Assembly (NCBI GenBank): GCA_016719105.1
Contig: JADKAQ010000009.1
Location: forward strand, 6,667 to 70,666
Reading direction: 5' to 3'
Origin: Gemmatimonadota bacterium
GTDB lineage: Bacteria > Gemmatimonadota > Gemmatimonadetes > Gemmatimonadales > Gemmatimonadaceae
DNA: 64,000 nt
In this document: positions 50,040 to 59,820 of the stretch, piece by piece
Layout of the letters: each line of letters starts with the position of its first letter
Numbering within the stretch: the first letter of the stretch is position 1
Position numbers and translations under genes: made by a program
Notes under the pieces: model-generated
Databases searched by the model: none
Seen by the model: the letters and a program-made list of their open reading frames with translations, nothing else
Told to the model about the DNA's origin: nothing

Positions 50040-52514
50040 TCACTCCGCGCGCAACGCCTCCGTCGCATCCACTCGTGACGCGCGCCACGCCGGGACGCCG
50101 TTGGCAATCGCCGCCACCGCCGCCAGGACGGCGAACGCCGCGCCGAAGCTCGCGGGATCGAACGGGCCCACGAACAACACCGCCGACAAGGCGCGACTCG
50201 CCATCGCCGCCAGCACCAGCCCGATCGCCCCACCGATCGCGACCAGCAGCATCCCCTGTCCCATGACCATCCCGATGACCTGCCGCGTTTCCGCGCCTAA
50301 CGCCCTGCGGATCCCGATCTCCTTTACGCGCCGGCTCACCGAGTAGCCGATCACGCCATAGAGGCCGATCGCCGCCACCAGGAGCGCCAGCCCGCCAAAG
50401 CTCCCGATGATCACGGCCCCGGCACGGACGGGGAAGAGGCGCACGTTGGCCAGGTCGCGCAACGTCCCCGCATCCATGAAGGCCAGGTCGGGATCGATGG
50501 CGTGGAACTCCGCCACCATCCTGGGGACCTCCGCGCCGGCCGCGCCGCGCGTGCGCACGAGGTAGTTGGCAAAGCCGTCGTAGCCGCCGGACGGGAAGTG
50601 GATGTACGGCGTGGCCCCCTCCCCCGGGGTGTTCACCTTGTAGTCGGCGACCACGCCGATCACCTGCCACGGCTCGCCTCCCCACGCTCGACGAAATTCG
50701 CGCCCGACCGCGTCCTTGCCGGGCCAGTAGCGATCGGCCATCGACTTGGTGATGACGGCCACGTGACGTTGCTCGCGGACATCTCCCTCTTCGAGCCAGC
50801 GCCCCGCCACGAGACGCAATCCCAGTGTGGACGCGTAATGCTCATCCACCTGCGTGCCGTCGATGTCGTACGGTCGGTCGCTCGCCGACGACTGGTGCCC
50901 GTCGATGAAGATGGCGTGCCCGTTGTTGTTGAGCGACAGCGGGACGCGCGTCGCCATCGTGACCGCTTCCACCTGCGGCATCGCCAGCAGACGCTCACGC
51001 CCCTTGCGCACCAGGTCGGCCCCGCGCGCCAGGTCGTAGCCGCTCATCGAGGGGGCGAGCGCGAGATGCGCCATCCGGTCGCCGTCGTAGCCTAACGCCA
51101 CGTCCCCGGCCGCCCGCACGCTGCGGACCATCAGCGATCCGGCCACCACCAGGACGAGCGACACCGCCACCTGCAGCACCACAAGCCCGTCTCGCATCTC
51201 GAGGCCGCGCCTTCCTCCCATCCACGACCCGCCGTCGCGAATGCTCGAGGCGAGCTGCGGGCGTGAGGCGCGCAACGCCGGGAGGAGCCCGATGAGGAGT
51301 CCCGTGGCGACCGCCGTGGCTCCCGTGAAGAGGAGCACGCGCCAGTCGGGCGCGAGCGAGAGCCCGAGATCGACCGGGAGCGGAGGACGCACGCGCACGG
51401 CCAGCATCGAGAGCCACGCCGCCAGCGGTACTGCCACCAGGCCGCCGCCAATCGCGACGACCATGCTCTCGGTGAGCAGCTGACGGAGGACACGCACGCG
51501 GCTGGCACCGAGCGCCACCCGCAGCGACAGCTCGCGCCCCCGTCGCGCCGCGCGCGCCAGCATGAGGTTGGCGAGGTTGCCGCAGGCCACGACCAGTACG
51601 AGCGTCACCGCCCCCACCAGGAGGAGGCCGATCGGGCGCACCGCCCCGTCGACGTCGGGGTTGATGCGCACGTCCGACGATGGGATCACCGTTAGGCGCT
51701 CGAGCGCGTTCACCGCCGGATGCTCGCGCGCCAGCCGCGCACTCACCGTCTCCAACTCGGCGCGCACCTGTGCCAACGTCACCCCGGGCTTCATCCGTCC
51801 CCGCACCCACAGCCAGTGCTCGCCCCGCTGCTCGGCGCGCGGGCCAGGGCCGATCGGGCCGCTGGTCCGGTTGTTCCCCACGGGCTCGACCACCTCGGCC
51901 ATCGCCGCCGGGAGCCACATCTGGGCGGTAACCGCAGGCACCATCCCGCCGAAGGTCTCCTGCGCCACACCAACCACGGTGAACAGCTCCCCGTTCATGC
52001 GGAACTGCCGGCCGAGCACGGCGCGATCGCCTCCAAAGCGACGTTGCCAGAGGCGATACGACAGGATGGCCACCGGGAGCCCGTGCGCTGCGGCATTCTC
52101 TTCGGCGGTGAAGGCGCGGCCGAGCATGGGGCGCACGCCGAGGACGGAGAAGTACCGCTCGGTCACCAGCTCACCGAGGACGAGGTCCGACGCGCCGTCG
52201 ATCGTGGCGTGGCCGAGGAAATTCGTGTACCCCGCCAGCCCCGACAGCGTGGTCACCTGCCGCTCGTAGTCGACGAAGTTGGGGACCGACGTCGTCTCGT
52301 GCTTGGTCGACGTGGCCTGGTGTCCGTAGATGTTCACCAGTTGCTCCGGGCGATCGACGGGGAGCGGGCGGTAGAGGACCGCGTTGACGACGCCGAAGAT
52401 GGCGCTGTTGACCCCGATGCCGAGCGCCAGGGTGAGAATCGCGACGATGGTGAAGCCCGGCGAGCGGCGGAGGCCGCGAAGGGCGTAGCGGGCGTCCTGG
52501 AGGAGCGTCTCCAT
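50040..52514 (-). CDS. ADOP/MacB-type ABC transporter permease (FtsX-like)
   Basis: The 824-residue membrane protein carries the double MacB-FtsX architecture of the ADOP family. The N-terminal helix lies in RGLRRSPGFTIVAILTLALGIGVNSAIFGVVNAVLYRPLP. A first large periplasmic MacB_PCD domain and three helices follow (GLLLVGAVTLVLVVACGNLANLMLARAARRGRE...), then a second domain and a final FtsX trio (ALLVAAIGLYGVIGYSVSRRVKEIGIRRALGA). No ATPase gene is adjacent. These permeases are expanded in Acidobacteria and Gemmatimonadota with unknown cargo. Confidence 0.88.
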   Translation of the reverse strand: METLLQDARYALRGLRRSPGFTIVAILTLALGIGVNSAIFGVVNAVLYRPLPVDRPEQLVNIYGHQATSTKHETTSVPNFVDYERQVTTLSGLAGYTNFLGHATIDGASDLVLGELVTERYFSVLGVRPMLGRAFTAEENAAAHGLPVAILSYRLWQRRFGGDRAVLGRQFRMNGELFTVVGVAQETFGGMVPAVTAQMWLPAAMAEVVEPVGNNRTSGPIGPGPRAEQRGEHWLWVRGRMKPGVTLAQVRAELETVSARLAREHPAVNALERLTVIPSSDVRINPDVDGAVRPIGLLLVGAVTLVLVVACGNLANLMLARAARRGRELSLRVALGASRVRVLRQLLTESMVVAIGGGLVAVPLAAWLSMLAVRVRPPLPVDLGLSLAPDWRVLLFTGATAVATGLLIGLLPALRASRPQLASSIRDGGSWMGGRRGLEMRDGLVVLQVAVSLVLVVAGSLMVRSVRAAGDVALGYDGDRMAHLALAPSMSGYDLARGADLVRKGRERLLAMPQVEAVTMATRVPLSLNNNGHAIFIDGHQSSASDRPYDIDGTQVDEHYASTLGLRLVAGRWLEEGDVREQRHVAVITKSMADRYWPGKDAVGREFRRAWGGEPWQVIGVVADYKVNTPGEGATPYIHFPSGGYDGFANYLVRTRGAAGAEVPRMVAEFHAIDPDLAFMDAGTLRDLANVRLFPVRAGAVIIGSFGGLALLVAAIGLYGVIGYSVSRRVKEIGIRRALGAETRQVIGMVMGQGMLLVAIGGAIGLVLAAMASRALSAVLFVGPFDPASFGAAFAVLAAVAAIANGVPAWRASRVDATEALRAE

Positions 52515-52645
52515 GCGTCGACTCGCAGTGTGCAGAAGGGCGTGGCGGAGCGGGTGGCCAACGTTGCACTTCGTGACCGGCCGAACGCCAGTTTCAACGA
52601 CGTCCGTCAACGACGTCAGAGCCCCCCCAGCAGCACCCCCGCGAG

Positions 52646-53644
52646 CTACGCAACCGAAATCACGACCGCACCCCGGTTTGCGCCCCCCTCGGCATAGCGA
52701 TGCGCTGCCGCTGCCTCCGCGAACGGAAAGACACGGTCGACGATTGGCCTGAGCGTCCCCGCCTCCACCAGCGCCCGCAGGGTGTCGAGATCCTCCCGCC
52801 GTTCGACAAGCACGACACATCGCACCTTCCGGTCGCCCACGACAGACGTCCACAGCATCTGCAGCAGCTGTTTCACCTTGAAGCTCACGTAGACCAGTCG
52901 CCCTCGCGGCGCGAGTATGCGTCGACAGCGCGCGAACGAACTCGTCCCCAGGATGTCGACGATCACGTCATAGCTCTCGGGTCGATCGACGAAGCGCTCC
53001 CGCGTGTAGTCGATGACCGTCGTCGCTCCCAGGGCGCGTACGAACTCCATTCCGTCCGAACCGCAGACGCCGGTCACGGTGGCACCGACGTGCTGCGCCG
53101 CCAGCTGAACGACCCAACGACCGATGCCGCCGGATGCGCCCACTACCAGGAGGCGTTGTCCGCGCTGCAGGCCAAGCGTCCGCAGCAGCGCCATCGCCAT
53201 CAGCGCGCCGTACGGCAGGGAGGCGGCCTCCTCGAACGTCAGCGTCGCCGGTTTGCGCGCGAGCATGCCGCGTTCGTTCATGCACAGGTACTCGGCGTAC
53301 GCCCCCATGCGAGCGCCACGGAAGCCGTACACTGCGTCCCCCGGCTTGAACTGCGTGACGCGCGCGCCGACCCCTTCGACCGTGCCGGAGAACTCGCTCC
53401 CCAGGATGCGAACCCTGGGGGTACGAAAGCCAAACGACAGCTTGCTGATGAGCCAGAAGAGCCACGGCATGTGAAAGGCGCGCGGCGACACGGCGGCGAA
53501 GTTGCGCACCAGCCGATCCGCGAACGTCACGGTCGTCGCGCGCACGCGGATCAACACCTCGTGCTCCCCGGCCACGGGCGTGCCGACCTCGCCCACTTGC
53601 AGCACCTCCGGGGGGCCGAATGCCGTCAGGACGGACGCTTTCAT
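52646..53644 (-). CDS. NAD(P)-dependent oxidoreductase of the quinone-reductase/zinc-ADH family
   Basis: The 332-residue medium-chain dehydrogenase starts MKASVLTAFGPPEVLQVGEV and has the GroES-like domain with GSEFSGTVEGVGARVTQFKPGDAVYGF. The NADPH-binding AxxGxxG-like motif VVGASGGIGRWVVQLA follows, then GATTVIDYTRERF. The structural and catalytic zinc cysteines are absent, as in quinone oxidoreductases. No adjacent partner. Substrate unknown. Confidence 0.85.
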   Translation of the reverse strand: MKASVLTAFGPPEVLQVGEVGTPVAGEHEVLIRVRATTVTFADRLVRNFAAVSPRAFHMPWLFWLISKLSFGFRTPRVRILGSEFSGTVEGVGARVTQFKPGDAVYGFRGARMGAYAEYLCMNERGMLARKPATLTFEEAASLPYGALMAMALLRTLGLQRGQRLLVVGASGGIGRWVVQLAAQHVGATVTGVCGSDGMEFVRALGATTVIDYTRERFVDRPESYDVIVDILGTSSFARCRRILAPRGRLVYVSFKVKQLLQMLWTSVVGDRKVRCVVLVERREDLDTLRALVEAGTLRPIVDRVFPFAEAAAAHRYAEGGANRGAVVISVA

Positions 53645-54015
53645 GTGGAGATCCTCGCCGGTGTTCCAACGCACACACTGCACGTTGGCGCGCACGGTCT
53701 CCGCGCGCATCGGGGCATGGCCGTGTCGCATGTAAGGCCCATCCGCAACGGGTTGCCTCGGCTCCCGTCCACTGGGCATCAGCGGCTCGACGGGCGCGGA
53801 TCGGGGCGCCACATTGGAAACGGGTGGCCGTGTATCGCCAACAGTCGCCACATCGTGGCGCCGAAAGAGCATGAAACAGCTTCCGAACGGGGGGCGTATC
53901 GCCCGAAGGCCTCAGCTCCGTTCGTGCGCAATCATCCACGCCGCTTCCACGCTGCCTCCACGCGGTTGCCGCGGGAAACATCGCGAGTACAGTCGCCGCC
54001 AGCACTCACGCCATC
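53645..54015. other. 371-base divergent intergenic region
   Basis: Separates the oxidoreductase (minus) from the beta-lactamase-fold hydrolase (plus). I see no repeat, hairpin or convincing promoter; open frames here are shadows without motif. Confidence 0.4.
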
Positions 54016-55113
54016 ATGCGCATCACGTCCCGTGCAATCCTTACGCTGACCGTCGGGCTCGCCCTCGCCCCAACGACAGCCGTCGCCCAGCTGGACAGCC
54101 TCGCACCGATCGTCAGCCGCTACCTCGCCGAGGCCCGCGTCCCCGGCGCGCAGGTCGCGGTGGTGCAGCGGGGAGCGATCGTCCACCTCTCCGCCTACGG
54201 ACTCGCGAACGTCCCCTTCCGCGTGCCCGTGACGGAGACCACCGCCTTCTCGATCGCCTCGGCGACCAAGTCGTTCGCCGGCGTGGCCCTCATGCAGCTG
54301 GCGGAGGCGGGGCGTGTGCGGCTCGACGACCCGATCGGTCGCTATGTCGACTCGCTCCCGCCGGCGTGGCGCCGCGTGACGCTGCGACAGCTCATCACGC
54401 ACACCTCGGGGCTCCCTGACGTCCTCAACCCGGAGTCCGGGATCCTCATCGCCACGCCACCCGAGGCGGCGTGGGCCAAGGTCCGGCGACTCCCCATCAT
54501 CGCGCCACCGGCGACCCGATGGTCGTACAACCAGACCAACTACTGGCTCCTTGGCCTGATGATGGCCCGCGTCACCGGGGAACCGCTGCACCGCGCCATC
54601 GAGCGCCAGTTCGCCGCGGCCGACATGCCCACGGCGAACATCGGTGACGTCCGTGACGTGGCGGCCGGCACGAGCGACACGTACAGCTACACGCGGTATG
54701 CCGGCGACTCGTCGTGGCGCGACACCACGCTCGAACGCGTGGTGGTCGACTTTCCGAAGCAGCTGCGCCTCGCCGCCGGTGTGAACGCCAGCGCGCGCGA
54801 CCTCGCGCGGTGGCTCATTGCGCTGCAGGGCGGGCGGCTACTCAAGCAGCCCGCCAGCCTCGACACGCTCTGGGCCTCCCCGCGCATGGCCGACGGCAAG
54901 ATCCTGGGCGCCGGCAGCGCGAGCGGCTACGCCCTCGGATGGCCGACGTTCAACGATGCCGCGCATCCGTCGGTTGGTGGGCTCGGCGGGGGGCGCGCCG
55001 CCTTTCTGGTTTATCCCAAGGACGACCTCGCGGTCATCGTCCTGACCAACCTGCAGGGCTCATCGCCGGAGCGCCTGGCGACGCGCATCGCGGCGCTCTA
55101 CCTGCAACCGTAG
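54016..55113 (+). CDS. Secreted beta-lactamase-fold serine hydrolase
   Basis: The 365-residue protein has a signal peptide (to TAVAQ) and the serine-beta-lactamase/esterase-C fold. The S-x-x-K motif is SATKS (about residue 79), the Y-x-N motif is in WSYNQTNYW, and a VGGLGGG turn near the end replaces the KTG box. Members act as esterases, D-aminopeptidases or carboxypeptidases; resistance to antibiotics cannot be inferred. Confidence 0.85.
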   Translation: MRITSRAILTLTVGLALAPTTAVAQLDSLAPIVSRYLAEARVPGAQVAVVQRGAIVHLSAYGLANVPFRVPVTETTAFSIASATKSFAGVALMQLAEAGRVRLDDPIGRYVDSLPPAWRRVTLRQLITHTSGLPDVLNPESGILIATPPEAAWAKVRRLPIIAPPATRWSYNQTNYWLLGLMMARVTGEPLHRAIERQFAAADMPTANIGDVRDVAAGTSDTYSYTRYAGDSSWRDTTLERVVVDFPKQLRLAAGVNASARDLARWLIALQGGRLLKQPASLDTLWASPRMADGKILGAGSASGYALGWPTFNDAAHPSVGGLGGGRAAFLVYPKDDLAVIVLTNLQGSSPERLATRIAALYLQP

Positions 55114-55419
55114 CACACACGGTGCACGGCAGCATCGCGCGCCCCACACCCCACAACATCGTCAAGCGGAAGGGGAGGCTTGAGCGGTTGAAGTAGGCAT
55201 GTGTTGATGCTACGCGATCACCCCCAGTCGCCCCACCACGAAGACGATGCCCGAGCCCAGCGCACATCACGAGACGCTCCACCGGTGGTACACCCGCCCC
55301 GTCTTCTTCGTCGCCGACGTGAAGCGCACCCTCGCAAGGCGCTGACGGCACCGCGCACGGTGCCTAGACTTGAGGACGACAGCGTCACTCCCCCCTTGGG
55401 CTCCCTATCGTCTCACGCC

Positions 55420-57900
55420 GTGCTGTTTCGCCCACTGCGCTCGCGCCACTCGCTCCTCGCCCGCATCATCGCAGCGGCCGTCTCGATCGCCCCGCTTGTA
55501 TCGGCCGCATCGATCGCCGTGCTCTCGTCGACCGCATCGGCGCAGCCCTCGCCCGGCGGCGTCACCCTCTCAGGGCGTATCGTCGACTCCGCGTCGAAGG
55601 CGGCGCTCCCCTACCTCTCGATCCAGCTCTTGTGGGAGCGGGACAGCGCCTTCGTTGCCGGGCGACTGACCAGTGAGGACGGGGGCTTCGCCTTCACCGG
55701 TCTCAAGAAGGGGGTCTACGTGCTGGTGGCCCGGCACATCGGCCATCGCCCCTTGCGGCAGCGCGTCCTGGTCGGTGAACTCAGCGCCTTCCTCGACCTT
55801 GGCACTCTCCCGATGGTTAGGGAGCCCCAGTCGCTCGCCGGCGTCGTGGTCACGGGCAGCGCCGATGCGGTCGCCGAGGCGATGGACCGCAAGACGTTCA
55901 CCGTCAGCGACAATATCACCCAGTCGGGTGGGTCGGTGCTGCAGGCGATGTCGACGGTGGCGGGGGTGACGATCGGGCAGGATGGCAAGGTGCTGCTGCG
56001 GGGGAGCGACAAGGTCGTCGTCCTCATCGACGGCAAGCAGACCGCCCTCACCGGCTTCGGCTCGCAGGCGGGACTGGACAACCTCCCGGCGTCGGCGCTG
56101 GAGCGCATCGAGGTCATCAACAACCCGTCGGCCCGCTTCGACGCCAACGCCAGCGCCGGCATCATCAACCTGGTCTTCAGGAAGGAAGAGCAGCAGGGCT
56201 TCAACGGCAAGCTCGGGGTCATGGGGGGCGCGGGCGCGTTGTGGGAGAAGAAGGAGAACCTCCCCACGATCCGTCCGCAGTATCGCGGCACCCCCAAGTT
56301 CAACCCGTCGGTCGCCCTCAACTATCGCGACGGCGCGACCAACAGCTTCGTGCAGGCCGACTGGCTCTACTCGCCCACGCTCAACAAGAACGAGTTCTCC
56401 ACGCGCACCTACGATGATGGCACCGTCATCGTCCAGCAGATCAAGCGCAACCGCCGCACCGACTACGCCACCCTCAACGCGGGGGTGGACCACGAGTTCG
56501 ATGCGCGGAATACGGTGCGCGTGGCCGGGCTGTTCAACCGCGAGAAGATCCTCGACTACGGCGACAATCCGTACTTCGACGGGGCGCTGCAGAATCGCTA
56601 CCGGCTCTGGCAGTTTCTCGAGGACGAGGTCAAGTACACGGCCTTCGGCACCGCGGCGCTGGTGCACAAGTTCCCGCAGGCGGGGCACACGCTCACCTTC
56701 ACGTCCAACTACTCGTTCCATCGAGAGGACGAGCAGTACTTCTTCACCAACACCCTCACGAGCTTCGTCGGGAAGGATGCCTTCAAGCTGTTGTCCGACG
56801 AGCACGTGGTGGACTTCAACGCCGACTACGTCAAGCCGCTGCGGCAGGGGCGCTTCGAGGGAGGCTTCAAGGGGCGCTACCGTTCGATCCCGGTGAACAT
56901 GCGCTTCTTCCCGGGGCAGAACACCCCGATCGACACCGGGGCCGGCGGCAAGGCGACGTATCGCGAGAAGATCCCGGCGATCTACGGCAACTACGTCTTC
57001 GAGAGCCAGCGCCTCGAGCTCGAAGGGGGTGTTCGTTTCGAAGGGGTGCAGGTGGACTACGACGTCAACCCCAACCACAACACCTACAAGAGCGATGGCT
57101 ATCGCTACTTCCAGCCCTTCCCCAACGTGCGGGCGGCCTGGAAGTTCGACGACGCCAACAAGCTCTCGCTCTTCTTCAACCGGCGCGTCGACAGGCCTAA
57201 CGAGGTCGACATCCGCATCTTCCCCAAGTACGACGAGCCCGAGCTGATCAAGGTCGGCAACCCGGCGTTGCAGCCGCAGTACTCCACCTCCACGGAGCTT
57301 GGCTACAAGACCAGCTGGCCCAAGGGGAGCCTGTACGCCGCCGCCTTCCACCGCATCGTCGACGGCACCATCACGCGCATCGCCACGCAGGCACCGGGGA
57401 GCGTGCTGCTGTACAACGTCTTCCAGAACGCGGGGCGGAGCTGGAGCACGGGGGGCGAGGTGGTCTGGCAGCAGTCGTTCGCCTCCAACCTGCTGCTCAA
57501 CGCCAACGCCAACATCTATCGCCGCACGGTCGACGCCTTCTCGGTGGTGAATATCTACCCCGTCCCGGTGACGTACACCGCGCCGCGCGAGCAGCTCACG
57601 TCAGGCAACGTCAAGCTCAACGCGACCATCACCCTGCCCAGCGACTGGCAGCTGCAACTCTCGAACGTCTACCTCGCCCCCGACCTGCTCCCGCAGGGGC
57701 GCCTCGGGAGTCGCTATTCGCTGGATGTGGGCGCCAAGAAGAGCGTGCAGCGGGGGAGGGGAGAGCTGGTCGTGAACGCGACCGACCTGCTCAACACCAA
57801 CCAGGCAGAGCGCACGATTCGGGGGACCAACTTCCGGCTCGTGAGCACCGACTACCTGGAGACGCAGGTCGTGCGGGTGGGGTACAGCTGGAAGTTCTGA
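55420..57900 (+). CDS. TonB-dependent receptor with carboxypeptidase-like N-terminal domain
   Basis: The 826-residue outer-membrane protein has a signal peptide (IIAAAVSIAPLVSAASIAVL...ASA). A carboxypeptidase-regulatory-like domain follows (VTLSGRIVDSASKAALPYLSIQLL...GHRPLRQ), then a plug (IDGKQTALTGFGSQAGLDNLPASALERIEVINNPSARFDANASAGIINLVFRK) and an outer-membrane-protein barrel ending in GYSWKF, a proper C-terminal aromatic strand. No TonB box is obvious. The start is uncertain: GTG at 55420 directly precedes the signal peptide, while ATG 55201 would add 73 unlikely residues. The 306-base gap before it contains no other gene. Confidence 0.85.
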   Translation: MLFRPLRSRHSLLARIIAAAVSIAPLVSAASIAVLSSTASAQPSPGGVTLSGRIVDSASKAALPYLSIQLLWERDSAFVAGRLTSEDGGFAFTGLKKGVYVLVARHIGHRPLRQRVLVGELSAFLDLGTLPMVREPQSLAGVVVTGSADAVAEAMDRKTFTVSDNITQSGGSVLQAMSTVAGVTIGQDGKVLLRGSDKVVVLIDGKQTALTGFGSQAGLDNLPASALERIEVINNPSARFDANASAGIINLVFRKEEQQGFNGKLGVMGGAGALWEKKENLPTIRPQYRGTPKFNPSVALNYRDGATNSFVQADWLYSPTLNKNEFSTRTYDDGTVIVQQIKRNRRTDYATLNAGVDHEFDARNTVRVAGLFNREKILDYGDNPYFDGALQNRYRLWQFLEDEVKYTAFGTAALVHKFPQAGHTLTFTSNYSFHREDEQYFFTNTLTSFVGKDAFKLLSDEHVVDFNADYVKPLRQGRFEGGFKGRYRSIPVNMRFFPGQNTPIDTGAGGKATYREKIPAIYGNYVFESQRLELEGGVRFEGVQVDYDVNPNHNTYKSDGYRYFQPFPNVRAAWKFDDANKLSLFFNRRVDRPNEVDIRIFPKYDEPELIKVGNPALQPQYSTSTELGYKTSWPKGSLYAAAFHRIVDGTITRIATQAPGSVLLYNVFQNAGRSWSTGGEVVWQQSFASNLLLNANANIYRRTVDAFSVVNIYPVPVTYTAPREQLTSGNVKLNATITLPSDWQLQLSNVYLAPDLLPQGRLGSRYSLDVGAKKSVQRGRGELVVNATDLLNTNQAERTIRGTNFRLVSTDYLETQVVRVGYSWKF

Positions 57901-57905
57901 GACGG

Positions 57906-58004
57906 CACCTCTGTGAACCTCTGTGATTCCTCCGTGAACCTCTGTGTCACGCTGCCAAAAGCACGACACGGGGGCTCACGGAGGTAACACGGGGGCTCAC
58001 GGAG
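57906..58004. repeat. Inverted repeat of CACGGAGG/CCTCTGTG units between convergent genes
   Basis: CCTCTGTGAACCTCTGTG-type units (57906-57948) face CACGGGGGCTCACGGAGG-type units (57965-58004) as an imperfect inverted repeat. It is the same family as the element at 15501-15618. It overlaps the 3' end of the hydrolase gene on the minus strand and supplies its stop codon. Confidence 0.8.
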
Positions 58005-59502
58005 AAGAGCGTTTCCGGTTGAACGTGCCCAACCCCTCCACATCGACTCCCGCGACCTTGCCGGCGCCGTCGATCCGGAAGTTCAGCTGCAGATCCTGCC
58101 CCAGCACGAACTTCCCGCGGAACTGATCCAGGTGCCAGTGCGTGAGCGGTTGGGTCATCGACTGCCACTGGAAGGCGAGCGCGTCGCCCTGTTTCACGAT
58201 GCCGACGTCGCCGTACAGCGAGTCGGTGTAGGTCCCGACATACCGATCGAGTGGCAGCGAGGGGCGCGTGTCCTTGAGGCGCGCCGCTTCGGCGGCCTTG
58301 GCCTGTGCCGCGGCGCCGAGGCTCATGCGCTGCATGAGGGTCACCGATTCGGCCAGGTAGTCCTTGGCCGGCTTGCCGATGAGGAAACGGTCGAGGATAT
58401 CGCGCACGATCGTGGGGCCTGCGACGTGCGGCGAGCTGTTGGTGAGCACGATGACGCCGAGCCGCTCTTCGGGGACGGTCCACATCTCCGAGAGCATCCC
58501 GTCGATCCCGCCGTTGTGCCAGGCGACGCGCCGCCCGCGATAGTCCTGCAGCACCCACCCCAGCCCGTAAGCCACGAAGTGCGTGAGGCTGTCGCCCACC
58601 CCGCCCATGCTGATGTGCGGCGTCTTGGTCACGTCGAGGTTGGCCGCCGAGACGAGGCGCGTCCCGCCGAAAGTCCCGCCCGACAGCTGCATGCGCACGT
58701 AGTGCGACATGTCGACGATGTTGGAGTTGATGGAACCGGCGGGCGCGATGTTGTCGATGTTGCGCCACGGAATGGCGACCGGCGTGCCGCCGCTGAGGTC
58801 GTGCGGTGTCGACACGTCGCTCTGGGCGCCCAGTTCGGTCACGCTCATGCTGCTGCTCGTCATGCCGAGCGGCTTGAAGATGCGCGCGCGCACCAGGTCG
58901 TCGTAGCTCATCCCCGCCGCTTCGCCGCTCGCTTCGCCCGCCGCCATCACCATGACGTTCTGGTACCCCATCTCCGTCCGGAAGCCGGCGTTAGGCGGCA
59001 GGAAGCGGATGCGGCGGAGGATCTCGCGCCGCGAATAGCTGGTCCCGTACCACAACGCGTCGCCACGCCGTCCCAGCCCCGAGCGATGCGACAGCACGTC
59101 GCGCATCGTGAGCTCGCGCGTGATGTACGGATCGTACAGCTGGAAGCCGGGGAGCCAGCGCGTGACCTTGTCGTCCCACCGCAGCTTGCCGTCGTCGACC
59201 AGCATCGCCGCAGCGGTCGCGGTGAACGACTTGGTGTTGGAGCCGATCGCGAAGACCGTCGTGGGGGTGACGCGGTCGCCCTTGCCGATTTCCTTCTCCC
59301 CGAACCCCTTGGCGTAGATCAGCGAATCGTTCCGCACGATGCCGACCGCGAGCCCGGCGATGTGAAATGACTCGCGCACCTTCTCGATGGAGGCGTCGAG
59401 CCCGGCGAGCGGGTCGCCCTTCTTCTGGCCAGAGGCCGGCGAAGCAACGAAGAGCAGGAGCGCGCCCGCTGACAGCGCGCGGCGACCGAGGGAGGCGAAC
59501 AT
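57997..59502 (-). CDS. Secreted beta-lactamase-fold serine hydrolase with C-terminal DUF3471-like domain
   Basis: This 501-residue exported protein has a signal peptide (to PASG), then the catalytic domain with S-x-x-K as SNTKS (about residue 84), Y-x-N as MGYQN and the late HNGGIDG replacing the KTG box. The last 100 residues (LPLDRYVGTYTDSLYGDVGIV...) form the lipocalin-like DUF3471 add-on typical of these hydrolases. The ATG at 59502 precedes the signal peptide; longer frames are unsupported. Its final codons lie inside a CACGGAG repeat element. Confidence 0.87.
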   Translation of the reverse strand: MFASLGRRALSAGALLLFVASPASGQKKGDPLAGLDASIEKVRESFHIAGLAVGIVRNDSLIYAKGFGEKEIGKGDRVTPTTVFAIGSNTKSFTATAAAMLVDDGKLRWDDKVTRWLPGFQLYDPYITRELTMRDVLSHRSGLGRRGDALWYGTSYSRREILRRIRFLPPNAGFRTEMGYQNVMVMAAGEASGEAAGMSYDDLVRARIFKPLGMTSSSMSVTELGAQSDVSTPHDLSGGTPVAIPWRNIDNIAPAGSINSNIVDMSHYVRMQLSGGTFGGTRLVSAANLDVTKTPHISMGGVGDSLTHFVAYGLGWVLQDYRGRRVAWHNGGIDGMLSEMWTVPEERLGVIVLTNSSPHVAGPTIVRDILDRFLIGKPAKDYLAESVTLMQRMSLGAAAQAKAAEAARLKDTRPSLPLDRYVGTYTDSLYGDVGIVKQGDALAFQWQSMTQPLTHWHLDQFRGKFVLGQDLQLNFRIDGAGKVAGVDVEGLGTFNRKRSSP

Positions 59503-59820
59503 GCGGAGACGCTCCGGAAAGACGGGGGTGGGGACGGGCGATGTGAGACAGAAGATCCGCGCGATTGCGCGCACCACAAGAGCGACGTCGGGTTCGGCCT
59601 GCCGCTTGGCGCGTGGTGACGGCATCTCGACGGTCGCGAAACCGACGCGCAGTTTCTTCGTTGGATCTGTCGCGCACCGACGCGCGCACGAACGCCGCCA
59701 TCCTCCGCACCCCATGCGCCCACCTGCAACCGGTTCCCGTTCCGGCGCGCACCGACCGGCACTCACCGTCCTGACGCGCGCCATCGTCGCGATGGGCTCC
59801 CGTACGCCGGTGGCGCCCGG
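59503..59820. other. 318-base divergent intergenic region
   Basis: Lies between two diverging genes. No repeat or terminator is seen and no promoter box stands out. A long Arg-rich frame on the minus strand is treated as a shadow. Confidence 0.4.

Noticed and set aside
50995..51918. 307-residue frame inside the FtsX/MacB permease gene
   Set aside because: Shadow frame rich in Gly/Arg/Ala with no family signal.
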